Assembly: GCA_014218235.1 (NCBI GenBank)
Contig: CM024753.1
Coordinates: 174,258,348-174,322,347, forward strand
Source: Colocasia esculenta
Lineage: Eukaryota; Streptophyta; Magnoliopsida; Alismatales; Araceae
Length of the DNA: 64,000 bases
Reading direction: 5' to 3'
The position numbers and the translations under genes were made by a program. The notes beneath the pieces were generated by a model, which did not search any database, was not told the DNA's origin, and saw nothing but the letters and a program-made list of their open reading frames with translations. This document shows positions 22,701 through 33,236 of the stretch, in pieces (the first letter of the stretch is position 1; every line of letters begins with the position of its first letter).

Positions 22701-23793
22701 TATTACCGAGAGCGAGCGATCCTATATTGACCACACAATCACCTTCGAAGGTATTCCGCTAGATCCGATCACTTAACTGATTAAGACCTCATGGCTAGAG
22801 ATCTATAAGTCAAGGTCAAAACCCAGAAGTCCACCAACAAGGTGTCCTTGGTGTCTCAGGTCTAAGGACCAATCACGCCACTGTGACAATGAATCTAGCT
22901 GGTTGACAGTTAGGTAACATACCATCCAGCGATTCATAACGGATCAGTTCAGTGAACTCATTCTCTAATGAGCACCTACAGATTCACCTTAGTGTCTCCA
23001 CACAAGTGACTATGAGACCAGTCACCCTCATCATATGAGCAGGTGCAATCTATACTAGTCTAACCGGATATTCAATGTCCTTCTTGAATATCCTCCGACT
23101 AGGAACAATTAAGAATATACGTTTAAAGGATATAATCTCATTGTTATGATATCATCATAATTAATATCCATTGAATATATTCATGGACTTCATAATGAAA
23201 CGATAAACGAATTACACATAATGAATATAAAAAGTATTATTATTATTATCAAAGAACAAGATTGTACAAGTTATGATTGGCTTGAGGACATCCATAACTA
23301 ACACACTAGCCACCCAAGACCTCTCCTCCAAGCTCTCCATGGAGCACAGGCAGCAGAGGCTCGGGGAAGACGAGCAATAGCCGAAAAAGGAAGAAATGGG
23401 GCTGTTCTCATGCCTAAGCAACTTAAACCTCGGCCCTCAGAACGTGACGGAGTTGGCCATCACGTTAGCAAAGCTAAAGTGATGGTTACCTACATCGCGA
23501 TCTGGAAAAGTTAGCCAGCCCTGACAGTCAAACCCACCACGCGTCACGCATGCAAACCTAACATCATGAACGCGACGGACTGACATGTCGCGTTCATACA
23601 TACATGATGACAGGTGTCTCAACCGTCCTGACAGCAAAACGACAAATAAACATGCTGCTGTCAGAGCTGAGTCGCGATAGGGGCGGCCGGCGCGTTCTTA
23701 TCCAGAACACGACGGTGACCTCCGTCGCCTTCAGAAGGCGACGGATCGACACGTCGCGACCTCAGCTGAGACCCACAAGGGAGGGATGTTACA
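19728..23793 (-). mobile_element. Ty3/gypsy (Tekay-type) solo LTR inserted in the LINE
   Basis: The plus strand runs from TGTAATGGCC to GATGTTACA, so on the minus strand the LTR starts TGTAACATCCC and ends GGCCATTACA. Target duplications CTTGC (19723-19727) and CTCGC (23794-23798) differ by one base. Removing the insert restores the LINE reading frame. Without the nested copia LTR it is about 2.57 kb. It has no gag-pol and no internal region, hence a solo LTR. CG-motif clusters lie at about 20960-21240 and 23440-23760 (AACGCGACGG, CGATACGTCGCG). Confidence 0.85.
21809..23303 (-). mobile_element. Ty1/copia-type solo LTR nested in the gypsy solo LTR
   Basis: The minus strand starts TGTTAGTTATGG (23303) and ends CGAAACCTTACA (21809), 1495 bp. 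Perfect target duplications CACTA lie at 21804-21808 and 23304-23308. I see no coding region. Assignment to copia rests on the TGTTAGTTATGG-type start and general LTR appearance, and is less certain than the boundaries. It is younger than the gypsy solo LTR that contains it. Confidence 0.85.
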
Positions 23794-23798
23794 CTCGC

Positions 23799-25040
23799 TC
23801 AGGTTGGGAATGTTGCCTATCTGATTAATGGGAATGGAGAATGGGATAGACAGGAGCTTAGACAGTTTTTCCTTGAGTCATTAGTCATATCTCTTTGCAA
23901 AATACATACCTTGAGTGCTCCAATAAAATATGAGAGAACCTGGGTTCCTGATCTGCTCGGAAGATTCTCAACAAAGGAAGGCTATCAATGGATTCATACA
24001 GGAGAATGTTCTCACAGTAATTCTAGCAGTCCCGAATGGAAAATTATTTGGGAATGGTGGACACAGCAAAAAGGTCAGGGTGTTACTGTGGAAGATTGCG
24101 TGGAGAAGACTGCCTACTAATCAATACCTGAACAAATGCAATATTCAAGTTATGAGCCGTTGCCACAGATGCTGGGGGGAGGAAGAGAACGATAACCATG
24201 CTTTGGTTATATGCTTAAAGGCTAGTAATATCTGGCAGGAAATTGCTGCACACCTGGACCGGGCAGAACCCACCACAACATCTATGTCAAGTATATGGGA
24301 GTCCAGTACGAACTTGGGACCGGAAAAAAAAAATCTAATTTCTATTTTATTCAAATGCGATTGTGGCATATACACACTAGCTAGAAGCCATTTGGAGGGA
24401 GAAAAATGAAGCTTTATTTATAGGTGGCCAAAAGTGCTACACAGGAAATTCGAATTTCATTATAGCAACAGCCATTGGTTTCCTGAGAGCTAACTGGGAA
24501 ACATATATACGGTCCTTGTGGGGTAGAGGACAACAAACAAAAAGAATGGTGTTTATCAAGAGGTTTACCGTCCAATATTGTGCACAGGACACGGGAAACT
24601 CATCCAGTGGAATGGTCAAAACCAAAAGGCGAGTGGATAAAAAAGGAAACTTTGATGGAGCAAAACTAATAGAGGGCATACAAGAAGGTGGAGCAGGGTA
24701 CATATAAGGGGTTTTGCATACAAGCAGGTGCCATCTATTAATTACAAAATGTCTCCACCCTGAAAGCTGAGCCGGCGTTGGCAGCCTTGCAATGTGTCAG
24801 AGCAGTACAGATGATGGTGAACAACTCTAACATGGGGACTATGGATTGAAGGAGATAGTAGCTTGGTTATTGACTACATAAACAAATCTCCGGGAGCAGC
24901 ACCACGAAAGATCAAACACATAGTTACTGAAATTCGAAACAGCTTGAAGCAATGGAAACAAGTGAAACTATCTCACATTAAGAGACAAGGGAACATGGCT
25001 GCGGACTGGCCGGCTAAACAAGCAAGGGAAGCAAATTAAG
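23799..25040 (+). pseudogene. LINE ORF2 remnant, right part (zinc-finger and RNase H regions)
   Basis: This continues the 19500-19727 frame: YERTWVPDLLGRFSTKEGYQW, then after a frameshift near 24070 VRVLLWKIAWRRLPTNQYL and the zinc-finger-like CHRCWGEEENDNHALVIC of the zf-RVT region. Around 24600-25040, broken frames show NFDGAKLIEGIQEGGAGYI, EGDSSLVIDYINKSPG and KRQGNMAADWPAKQA, the hallmarks of the RNase H domain that ends many plant LINE ORF2 proteins. The terminal stop is at about 25037. No poly(A) tail or flanking duplication was identified. Confidence 0.75.
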
Positions 25041-26124
25041 TTCTCCATCACATGCATGGACTTCCGATTTACCTTATGAGCTTTTCCTGATCTGCAAATT
25101 GGATGCAAAGGGGAGGGAAGACAAGAAACCGCCTTGAAGAGAAAGCTGTCTCAAGGTTCCAGATAATTAACAAGGTGTTTAGAGCTTCTTTTGTTTATTC
25201 TGGTGGTGGACTTTTCTCTTGTAATTGGGTGCTCTGTATAGACAATTAATGGCACCTTAGCATTTCTTCTTGTTGAGTCACTTGATTGATCAGAATGTGT
25301 TCCAGATTAATTCTCACTTATATCAGGCCATAGCTAATTTATTCTATCCAATATTATAAGCCTAATAAAAATTTATCCCTCGAGTACATGTGGGTCAACC
25401 CCAGATAGCAATTCTAATCAACAAGAGGCGCATAAGGTACGTAACATCGATTCTAGACACACTAAAACGGCATGACTAATAGCCACATTAACACCTCATA
25501 AAAGAGAGAGTTGTGATGTGTTAAAAGACGAGGTGCCTATGTTACTAGCTAGATCATTTTCCACAAGGTACTTGGTATATATTATCGTGAAGTGAATCCT
25601 ATTTTACTAATGATCAGATGAGCCATTTTCCCAACACTTATCTAATCCACGTTCAAGACAAAGTACAATATGGTATATAAGTGGGATGTTTCATATGGTT
25701 TACAGCAAGTAGATATGACTGATCATTAGAGACAAGACATGGAACCTAATCTATGCTATGTTTGCCGAAGTCGATCGCGGTGATGAAAACATGCATAAAC
25801 AAACTTCGATGTGGAAGATGGACAATGAAATCGTTTTCTTTCACCATCATCCTTTCCGTTTTAACTAGTGGACATAGACTATATTGCATGAATCATTGTG
25901 CGTCTTTTAATGCAAAATCGTATAAATTGATCAAAACAGAAGAGAAAGGCGAGAGGGTATATATGCTTTGATGAAGCATGGCGTTTGTGCTAAGTTTCAC
26001 TATATATGTGCCTTGTCAATTACAAGATTATTCCACAATTAATGTTCATCCTAATACAACATACATCTCGATTGACATTGTGCAGGGCAAAAGTGGACCC
26101 AAATTAAAGAATAGAGTGTGGGGC
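25041..26124. other. Non-coding spacer
   Basis: This is moderately AT-rich unique-looking sequence, possibly including the LINE 3' untranslated region at its start. Short frames (for example 25753-25971) show no domain, and I do not support them as genes. Confidence 0.45.
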
Positions 26125-26357
26125 GGTCCCCGGTAGGGGTCCATGCATTGTTGACATATGGGTTTTGGTCATCTGTCCAATCAAATAGACGTCTAAACAA
26201 GTCACCTCATATTCTAGCCGACTTGGATCGGCCGTGTGGCCAATTTGATTGGTCGACCATGTGGGTCCCACGTCGCTGCGGCCGATCAATCAAATCGGCC
26301 GCGCGACCGATCCAGCTCATGCTGGCTATCCGGATGTCCACGTAACTAGCATTTCTC
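26125..26357. mobile_element. Possible MULE-type MITE remnant
   Basis: The right end AGCATTTCTC (26348-26357) is identical to the terminal 10 bases of the foldback element at 30717-30883. Inside are imperfect inverted repeats built on GATCGGCCG (26227, 26280, 26294 and the CGACCGATCC at 26304). The left end and a target duplication could not be found, so it is truncated or misjudged. Confidence 0.35.
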
Positions 26358-27009
26358 TTTGTAAAAATTGCAGCATCCGGAGTAAAAAAAGCCAAAAAGA
26401 AAAGGATGCGTGCCATTATATCGGATTCCCACTCTTTTTTCTAAGCATTACAAAAAGATATGAGTGCCCCCGGGGGAAAGGTCAACTTCCACTCATGCTA
26501 TTGGAGGAAGTGTGTCTGTTCCCAAATAGGCCACCCCGTCTGTAGCAGAGCAACTGGCCTTTCTCATCACCATTGGCCTGAGCCAACTCCACTTATGGCT
26601 GTGATTGATTAAAAATCATACACAAGTTATCCCAATTTAGTAAGTTGGTCTAGACGTCATAATGCTCTCTCTTACATATATATCCACAATCTAGGGGGAA
26701 AAAAAGCAAATGAGGATGGTCAAGGCCACGATCATTGGAGAAGACAAGCTTTTTGGCCACTAAAAGAAGTTAGAGATAAGCAGGAGAGAAAAGGTCTGAA
26801 AACTCCATCCACACAGCTTAAAAGAAAGAAAGAGGATTCAGTGCAGATTCTTATACTGCCTTCCTCCCAACTTTCTTTATATAATTCCCACATCTTTACT
26901 GCTTCCCCAACTTTATTTTATGTTCATCATGACCTTACATGTAGCTCCCCACCACTCCCCCTTATATATCGCCTTGTGCGATCTCCATTCTCCAAGTTAA
27001 ATTTAATTT
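26358..27009. other. Non-coding spacer
   Basis: No gene, RNA or terminal-repeat structure was recognised in this stretch. Confidence 0.4.
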
Positions 27010-27265
27010 GATAATATAAATTATAGTAATTTTAGTTTAATTTTTTAAATTAATTTTTCATCAATTAAAAATTGTCTCAAAAATCATTAGATCTATTAAA
27101 TCTTAACATTTAAGATATCTAAATGTGTCTAATTGAGATGAAATTTAAACATAAGTTAATTAAGGGATGATACAAATTATAGTAATTTTAGTTTAATTTT
27201 TTAATTAATTTTTGTCAAGTAAAAATTATCTCAAAAATCATTAGGTCGACTTAATCTCAACATCT
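27010..27265. repeat. AT-rich direct repeat, two copies 158 bp apart
   Basis: The block beginning GATAATATAAATTATAG at 27010 recurs as GATACAAATTATAG at 27168. The match continues through TTTAGTTTAATTTTTT and CTCAAAAATCATTAG in both. It is a diverged tandem duplication without coding capacity. Confidence 0.6.
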
Positions 27266-27603
27266 ATGCATCAATAATTTCTGATATTTATATTTTTAGA
27301 ATCACATATTTTTTTTGGTAATTATGATGACTTCAGATTTGACTTTATTTTCGAAACCGAATGTCGTCCCGTCGAAGTGCGCAAATCAAAGATAGTACTA
27401 AAATTATATTAATAATATAAAAATATTCTAAAATTAAAGATAATTATATTTTATATAAGTGGTCATGTCTTACATATAATTTACTATCTCTTTTAATTTT
27501 TTAGTGTCATATTAATATTTTATTACAAATTTTAAGACGTTATAGTTTTGTTTATGAGATTGATTCTTGGTGTTGATCTAATAGAATACATTAGTCATAT
27601 CCT

Positions 27604-28060
27604 GAACAACTTTCATGAAGAGCCCAAAGATTGGATCACCCTCGTTCAGGCTAGAGAGGGCCGCACTCACTGTTAGTTTGGATTGTGATATGAGAGAGAA
27701 GGTCAAGCATAATCCATTGTATCTTTAAGCATAGACCTTCATTTGATGTGATTCTAATTGGAGCTCGTAGAATTGGAGCTCATAGAGAAAGTCGTGGGGA
27801 ACAACTTTCATGAAGAAGTCTCGAAGAGATATGCCCTCGTTTGAGATGTGGAAGGCATGATAATCCTGTATATGTAGATCATGATATGAGAAAGAATGTG
27901 AAGAATAATCTACTATAACTTTGGGCACATACCACCAATGGAGGTGATTCCACTTCGAGGACGAGCTAAAGAAGAGTAGAATAATTTGATGAAGACCTCG
28001 TGAGATATCAGCCCCTTTTCAGACTGTAGAAGGCATGATATTCCTGATGGTTCTGCAGGA
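27604..28060. repeat. Diverged tandem repeat, three units of about 180-195 bp
   Basis: Units begin at 27604 (GAACAACTTTCATGAAGA), 27799 (same 18-mer) and 27979 (GAATAATTTGATGAAGA). The second and third share GAAGGCATGATA(A/T)TCCTG about 50 nt later. Each is followed by an AGAGA-rich stretch. Function unknown. Confidence 0.55.
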
Positions 28061-28799
28061 TCTGAGAGAGAGGGGAGAGAGAAAGAGTGCAATGTTGTGA
28101 ATTACTTCTCCTCTGGCTTTCGGGCGATGGGGCTTATGAGCAGAGCCTCTAGGGGTCTCTTCACGTAGTGGTAGTCTTTTCCTTTTATAGAATCCTAGGA
28201 TGTTTAGAGAGAGAGAGAGAGTACAATCTCGAGTTTGAGAGAGAGTCCATACATGAGAAGAGATAGAGAGTCTATCTTGAGTTTGGATAGAGAGTCTTCT
28301 TTTGAAGTTTGCTCATTTTAAATATTTGTCAAGTCACAAAACTAAAAAAAAATTCAAACAAGTCATTTCCTCACCGTATCTCAGCGGTATAGTACGGTAC
28401 CGTACTACGGAGAATGCGGCACAGTCGATTCAGACGGTACGATGAACCTTGGTATAGACCCAAGCATTATTATTTCTTGTTTTCCATCATAAAAAGTTTC
28501 TGAGTTTTTTTTTTCCTATGATTAGTTAATTAGAAATTGTCTATGATTTATTTTTCTTCAAAATATGATTTTTGTGCGCTTTTCTTATTGAACAAAATCG
28601 AAACTATAGGCACGTTCATCTAAGAGAGTCGAGGTCATACTGACCAATTACTTTTGACACCTACGCCAGAGAAATGATGTTGGTCATTGGTCACCGGACG
28701 TTGTGAAAATACCAAAGCCTTCATTTGATATAGGAGGGTATAAACTAGCTAGTAAGGTATGATGTGCAATGATAACAATATTAGTGATCATTAATTTAT
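28061..28799. other. Non-coding spacer with GA-rich tracts
   Basis: GA-rich microsatellite-like tracts occur at about 28060-28085 and 28200-28250. CGGTA words near 28375-28440 make a small GC-richer patch. No gene is supported. Confidence 0.4.
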
Positions 28800-28971
28800 G
28801 AGAAAGACTTATTGCACTTGCATATTGCACTTTAAGTGCAATATGACTAGGCAATAACCCATGTGGCATCCCTCACATGAGGAGTGATAAAGTGGCAATC
28901 TAATTGTTGGATGCCACATGGACTTGTTGCCTAGTCATATGTGCAATATGAAAGTGTAATAAACCTTTCTC
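28800..28971. mobile_element. MULE-type MITE, 172 bp, 9-bp target duplication
   Basis: Terminal inverted repeats GAGAAAGACTTATTGCACTT and the complement of AAGTGTAATAAACCTTTCTC continue inwards (GACTAGGCAA, CATGTGGCATCC), so the element folds back on itself. It is flanked by perfect TTAATTTAT at 28791-28799 and 28972-28980. A 9-bp duplication is the mark of Mutator-like transposases. It is non-coding. Confidence 0.82.
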
Positions 28972-29306
28972 TTAATTTATTGGCATTAAACTGTGTGTGT
29001 TGTTTACTATATATTAGGTTGTATCTTGAGTTTGTGCTTTCCTTCATTAGGCCGTCTGTTATTAAGATGTAGGCGTTCATTGATCAAACTCAAACTCCTC
29101 TTCTTTAGAGAGAAGCCACAATTTCAACTTTTCAATTTCTTTTTCTTTTCAACATTTTTTGCGCATTTCATAAAAATATGAAGAAATATTAGTCGAAGAA
29201 GCTAGCATTTGTCATATTTGTATTGTTTTTAATTTGTCTTCTGTTTTGGCTTAAGATTTCGATGCCATTATTCTCTCTATATTTTTTCTAAGAAATATTT
29301 ATTTCA

Positions 29307-29454
29307 AGACAGTTTTTGTAATAAAATTGATATGAATTACAAGAAAATAATTATATTGTCTAAGAAAGAGATAGAAAAGGGCATTATCAGCTCTTTCAAC
29401 TATAATAACATTATTTTCTTGCAATCCACATCAATTTTATTAAAAAAATAGTCA
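29307..29454. repeat. Inverted repeat, possible MITE
   Basis: The left arm (29307-29360) contains AATAAAATTGATATGAATTA and the right arm (29403-29454) its near complement, with roughly 50-bp arms around a ~40-bp loop. No clear target duplication was found. Confidence 0.5.
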
Positions 29455-30099
29455 TACAATTAAGTTTTTGGCTTCCGCAGTGGGTTAGATCGGTGGTATA
29501 CTACCGTTAATATTTGAAAGAAAACTATTCAAACATAGAATCTAAAAGTAAATTAGACTTAAAAAAAACATTTTCTTAAGAACACCTCGAATCAATTCGA
29601 CAATGAAATAAGTTATACAAGAGAAAACAGATGAGAGACAATGACCATCACACACAATAGGAAGTAGGCTTTTTAAAGTGGCTCTAGACAACCTATGTGC
29701 GAAGCTACTCTTACATCCACTCTCAAGACCTCTTTGCACTACTTCTATACCACTAGACATGTAAGAAGTTGATTTTTTAAATTATAAATAAATAAAGTTT
29801 AAAAGAATAAAAAGAGGATAAAAAAATAAAGAGATTAATTAATAAAGAGTTATACAGAAATTTTCACAATGTAAATGGGTCAAAAAAAGACTTAAAATAA
29901 GTCTTTCATTTATAAAAGTAAAGCTAGAATATTTCAGGATCGTAATATTCGCATTCATATTGGAGACTCAATTTGCACTAAATGAATGATCCCATCATGT
30001 CTCATTGCATCTATCCTAATTAACAAATATATTTGTAGAATCTCTGGATTTGATCTTAGAGATTGCAAGAAAGTTCTTAACTAATAACGATGTCAAGAG
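29455..30099. other. AT-rich spacer, no gene seen
   Basis: Low-complexity AT-rich sequence. A tRNA-like word (GGTTAGATCGGTGGTA, about 29484) is not part of any cloverleaf. Confidence 0.4.
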
Positions 30100-30716
30100 A
30101 TTAATACCTTAAATGCTCGAGCTAAGAAAATAATAATAAATGAAATTTCTTAAGAGTAATTGTACAAAGTATCGAATAAAAAATTGATAGGAAACTAAAT
30201 AGAAGCTGCATTGTAATGTGGGCTAACAAAAGACATAATTGGACTTAAAAGAAATAATAAAACTCTAGAATTGTTAATGTCTAAAAAGTCATTATTAAAT
30301 TGGATTAAAAGAGCTAAATTCTAAGCCCAATGAGTCGTCCTAATATGAAGTTAAAAATTAACCCACTACCACACTCGTGATCAAAACAGGAGTTAAAGAA
30401 GAAAATTGGAATCGGATTGAGAAGCATACATATAAGGAAGGAGTCAATTATGAAATCTTAAAATATGAACCCAATAGGAGAGGGACGTTCTCAATCATCA
30501 CTCTAATTAAATTAAGGAAAGGAGGCTCCAATTTGAATAGGAAACTAAATAAAATTGTAACTTTCTCACTCTCTCCTATAGATAGAGTCCCAATTGGACT
30601 CTCGAGAATCATAAGTCTATAAATAAGACCTCAAACCCTCTTGATCAGACTTCTAGATGAACCCAGAGGTTGTTGAACGAGGGATTTGAGTGTGCTTCAC
30701 ATGACATTTCCTGATT

Positions 30717-30883
30717 GAGAAATGCTTTGCGTCCGGGTGGTCGGACAAATCATTTGTCCGGCCGCCCGACTGGCGCGCTGCCCATTGGGCGCTGCCTGGG
30801 GGAGGCAGCGCCCAATGGGGCGCGCGCCAGCCGGGCGGCCGGACAAATGATTTGTCCGACCACCCGGACAATAAGCATTTCTC
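30717..30883. mobile_element. MULE-type foldback MITE, 167 bp, 9-bp target duplication
   Basis: Nearly the whole element is one palindrome: arms of about 80 bp, starting GAGAAATGCTT and containing GTCCGGGTGGTCGGACAAAT, meet at a short G-run near 30800. Flanking TTCCTGATT at 30708-30716 and 30884-30892 is a perfect 9-bp duplication. Its transcript would form a long, almost perfect hairpin. The open frames reported on both strands are by-products of the palindrome. Confidence 0.88.
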
Positions 30884-31139
30884 TTCCTGATTTGCATGGT
30901 TCACATCGTTGGAAGGCCATGTTTATGTGCCTTATCGAGCTATAGTTCATAGATGCCTTAAATCCATCATTATTCTCATGCTTAAATTCTTCCTTGAATT
31001 CCATTCCTAAAATCTTTGATCATGAATTAAAGATTGGTTTATAGAACCTTACAGAATCTTCCAAAATTGTCTTACTGTTAATAAGTTAAAAATTGGTTCC
31101 AAATTTATTAATGAATTGAGTTATAATTTATTAATAAAT

Positions 31140-31860
31140 TGAGTCCTAGTTGTTAATAAATCAAGTCTTAGTCATATTTGAGGCTCAGTCATAATCGAGC
31201 CTAAAAAAGAATCAAGTCTCAGACAGAATTGAGTCTTAGTCATAATCGAGTCTTAGATAGAGTTGAGTCTTAGTCATAATCAAGTCTTAAAAAGAATGGA
31301 GCCACAAACAGAATCAAGTCATAATAAGAATCAAGTCTCAAACATAATCAAGTCTAAATCATAATCGACTCTCCAAAAGAATTAAGTCTCAGACAGAATT
31401 GAGTCTTAATCATAATCGAGTCTCAGAAAGAATTGAGTCTTTGCCATAATTAAGTCTCAGAAAGAATCAAGTCCTAGACAGAATTGAGTCTTAGCCAAAA
31501 TCAAGTCTAAAAAAGAATGACTCTTAGCTCAAAATCCACTCTCAATATAAATTGACTCCCTAAGTCATAAGAATCGACTCCTTAAGTTATTAAGAATCGA
31601 CTTCCTAAGTTATTAAGAATCGACTCCTTGAGTCATTAAGAATCGACTTCTAACTTATTATAAATCGACCCCCTACTGATTTTAAATCTACTCAATGAGT
31701 TATTATAAATCGACTATCAGTGTATTTAAAAATTGACTCCCTGATTTATTATAAATCGACTCTCAGACCAAAGCATTAACTCTCATCTACTTTATAAATT
31801 GACTCTTACTTGTTTAAGGATTTGACTCTCAGTTAAAATCCGATAGTCAAGCTATTAAAC
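31140..31860. repeat. Array of about 20-bp AATCGAGTC units
   Basis: More than 25 units share the form AAT(C/T)(G/A)AGTCT(T/C)AG, shifting after about 31530 to AATCGACTCC followed by TAAGTTATT. Units differ mostly as AATCGAGTC, AATTGAGTC or AATCAAGTC, the two products of CG decay. The array lies inside the diverged Tekay-type LTR. Confidence 0.75.
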
Positions 31861-32733
31861 TCTTATTCCTTTTCATTGGTTATTCATAATGAATTCTATT
31901 ATTTTTCTAAGATCCCTTAGTGCTATTTCTTCAAGTCTTGTACTGTGATATCCTTTGAATTGATTTACTGTAGACTCTAAATTATTTCTTTAGAAGCCAT
32001 TGGCCATCATTGAATTATCAAATGAGATTTTGGTCCACCAACCCCAAAGCCAGTGCATATAGGGGCCTTATCAGGTCCTGAGGAGGAGCACCCTAACGTA
32101 CTAGTTTGGACATTGCGGTGTGGCATTGCACCAAAAAATGTAAGATTGATCTAGATAATTCAACTAATACTTGAATGATTGATATGATTATTATCAAATG
32201 ACCCAAGTGGGTATGTTTTATTAAAAACTCACTTATTATGTGGCCAATTCTACATCAATACTCTTGTTACATGTTATTGTACTACTTACACTTGAACTAT
32301 TAATATTGTCTCTCTCTTAGTTGATAGTTTATTGCTCAATCATATTCTCTTATTATCATGCCACTGATTATCACCTTCATTTTAATTTGTTATCTTGTCA
32401 TTAGTGCACTCTAGCTTGTTAAACTATTAACTATTTAAAGCATGTCTGCATAAGAAATATAAATCCTACTGAATTTTATACTCACCTTACGTTCATCTGT
32501 GATTTTCAGGTAAATTTGATAAGGATATGCACTGATGGAGATTGGCAAGAGTGATTGAGTTACCCATTTATATATCTTACAGCCATAACATAGTCTTTAT
32601 TTCTAGCAAGTTAAATATAATAGTCTTTGATGGGCCTACATTGGCTCTAATGAGTGGATGTTATAGAACTTAGTAATTTGATATCAAAAAAGAAAAAATA
32701 TATAGGAGTTGACTATATTTTCATAATAGTTCT

Positions 32734-33236
32734 TGACATGGGTAACTCCCCACTCTTCCAAGTCCTGAGTACCGGCCTCAGCAGATGTCAGGGTAATGCA
32801 TGGCTGATGAGCTCATCTCGACTGTGTCCTGAGTCGGTTGGCCTCGGCTCCACCTGATGTGGAGCACATGATATGGTTGTGGGAATCCCAAGCATCATGC
32901 GCAACTATCCACTACTCGACCGTTGGGTTAATGGATGCTACTCGTGCGCCCCGTAACGACACCCATTAAGGCCATGATCTGGCCGATGAGGCGTGACAGT
33001 TATGAGATCGTGGCCTATGAGATCCGTGGAAACTGTCGAGGATTTAAGGCTGCTCAACTCATTATATAAAGAGGTAGGTTCGATGCTCATAGGAATTCAC
33101 ACTTTCTGATCCCAACACCCTACCACTCTGATCGGCTACCTACTTACTTGAGCATTGGATTGTCTCCCCACTGAAGCCCCTCGTTGGTATTACAGGTTAG
33201 ACGACAGCTCTCGTCGGCAATGTAGACCAACTGTCA
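32734..33236 (+). repeat. Putative short gypsy LTR, 503 bp
   Basis: It begins TGACATGGG and ends CAACTGTCA, so its ends are complementary (TGACA/TGTCA). A TATA box (TATATAAA, 33063-33070) is followed by wording common in plant gypsy LTRs (ACTTGAGCATTGGATTGTC). No matching 5-bp target duplication was found, so solo LTR status is unproven. Confidence 0.45.

Larger units (their letters stand above)
30100..32733 (+). repeat. Diverged Tekay-type LTR fragment
   Basis: The order of features matches the intact LTR at 8064-11024: AT-rich start, a TATA box (CTATAAATAAG, 30617-30627) followed by AGAGGTTGTTG(A/G), a repeat array, and near the end CTATTTAAAGC ... AATCCTACTG ... ACTCACC ... TCAGGT(A/G)A, as at 10626-10715. 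The left edge is approximate. The right end is interrupted at 32733 by a different LTR-like segment. It contains a MULE foldback and an AATCGAGTC array. No coding remnant accompanies it. Confidence 0.6.

Noticed and set aside
29480..29510. tRNA-like word GGTTAGATCGGTGGTA
   Set aside because: No acceptor stem, anticodon arm or T-loop can be built around it.
30653..31004. Several short frames on both strands around the foldback element
   Set aside because: They are mirror products of one palindrome and give the same peptide from either strand.
31140..31860. Second CRISPR-like or satellite array
   Set aside because: Units are too diverged, have no spacers, and sit inside a Tekay-type LTR.
32734..33236. 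Confirmed solo LTR
   Set aside because: Ends and TATA box fit, but the flanking 5-mers (GTTCT and TGTAA) do not match, so it is listed only as putative.
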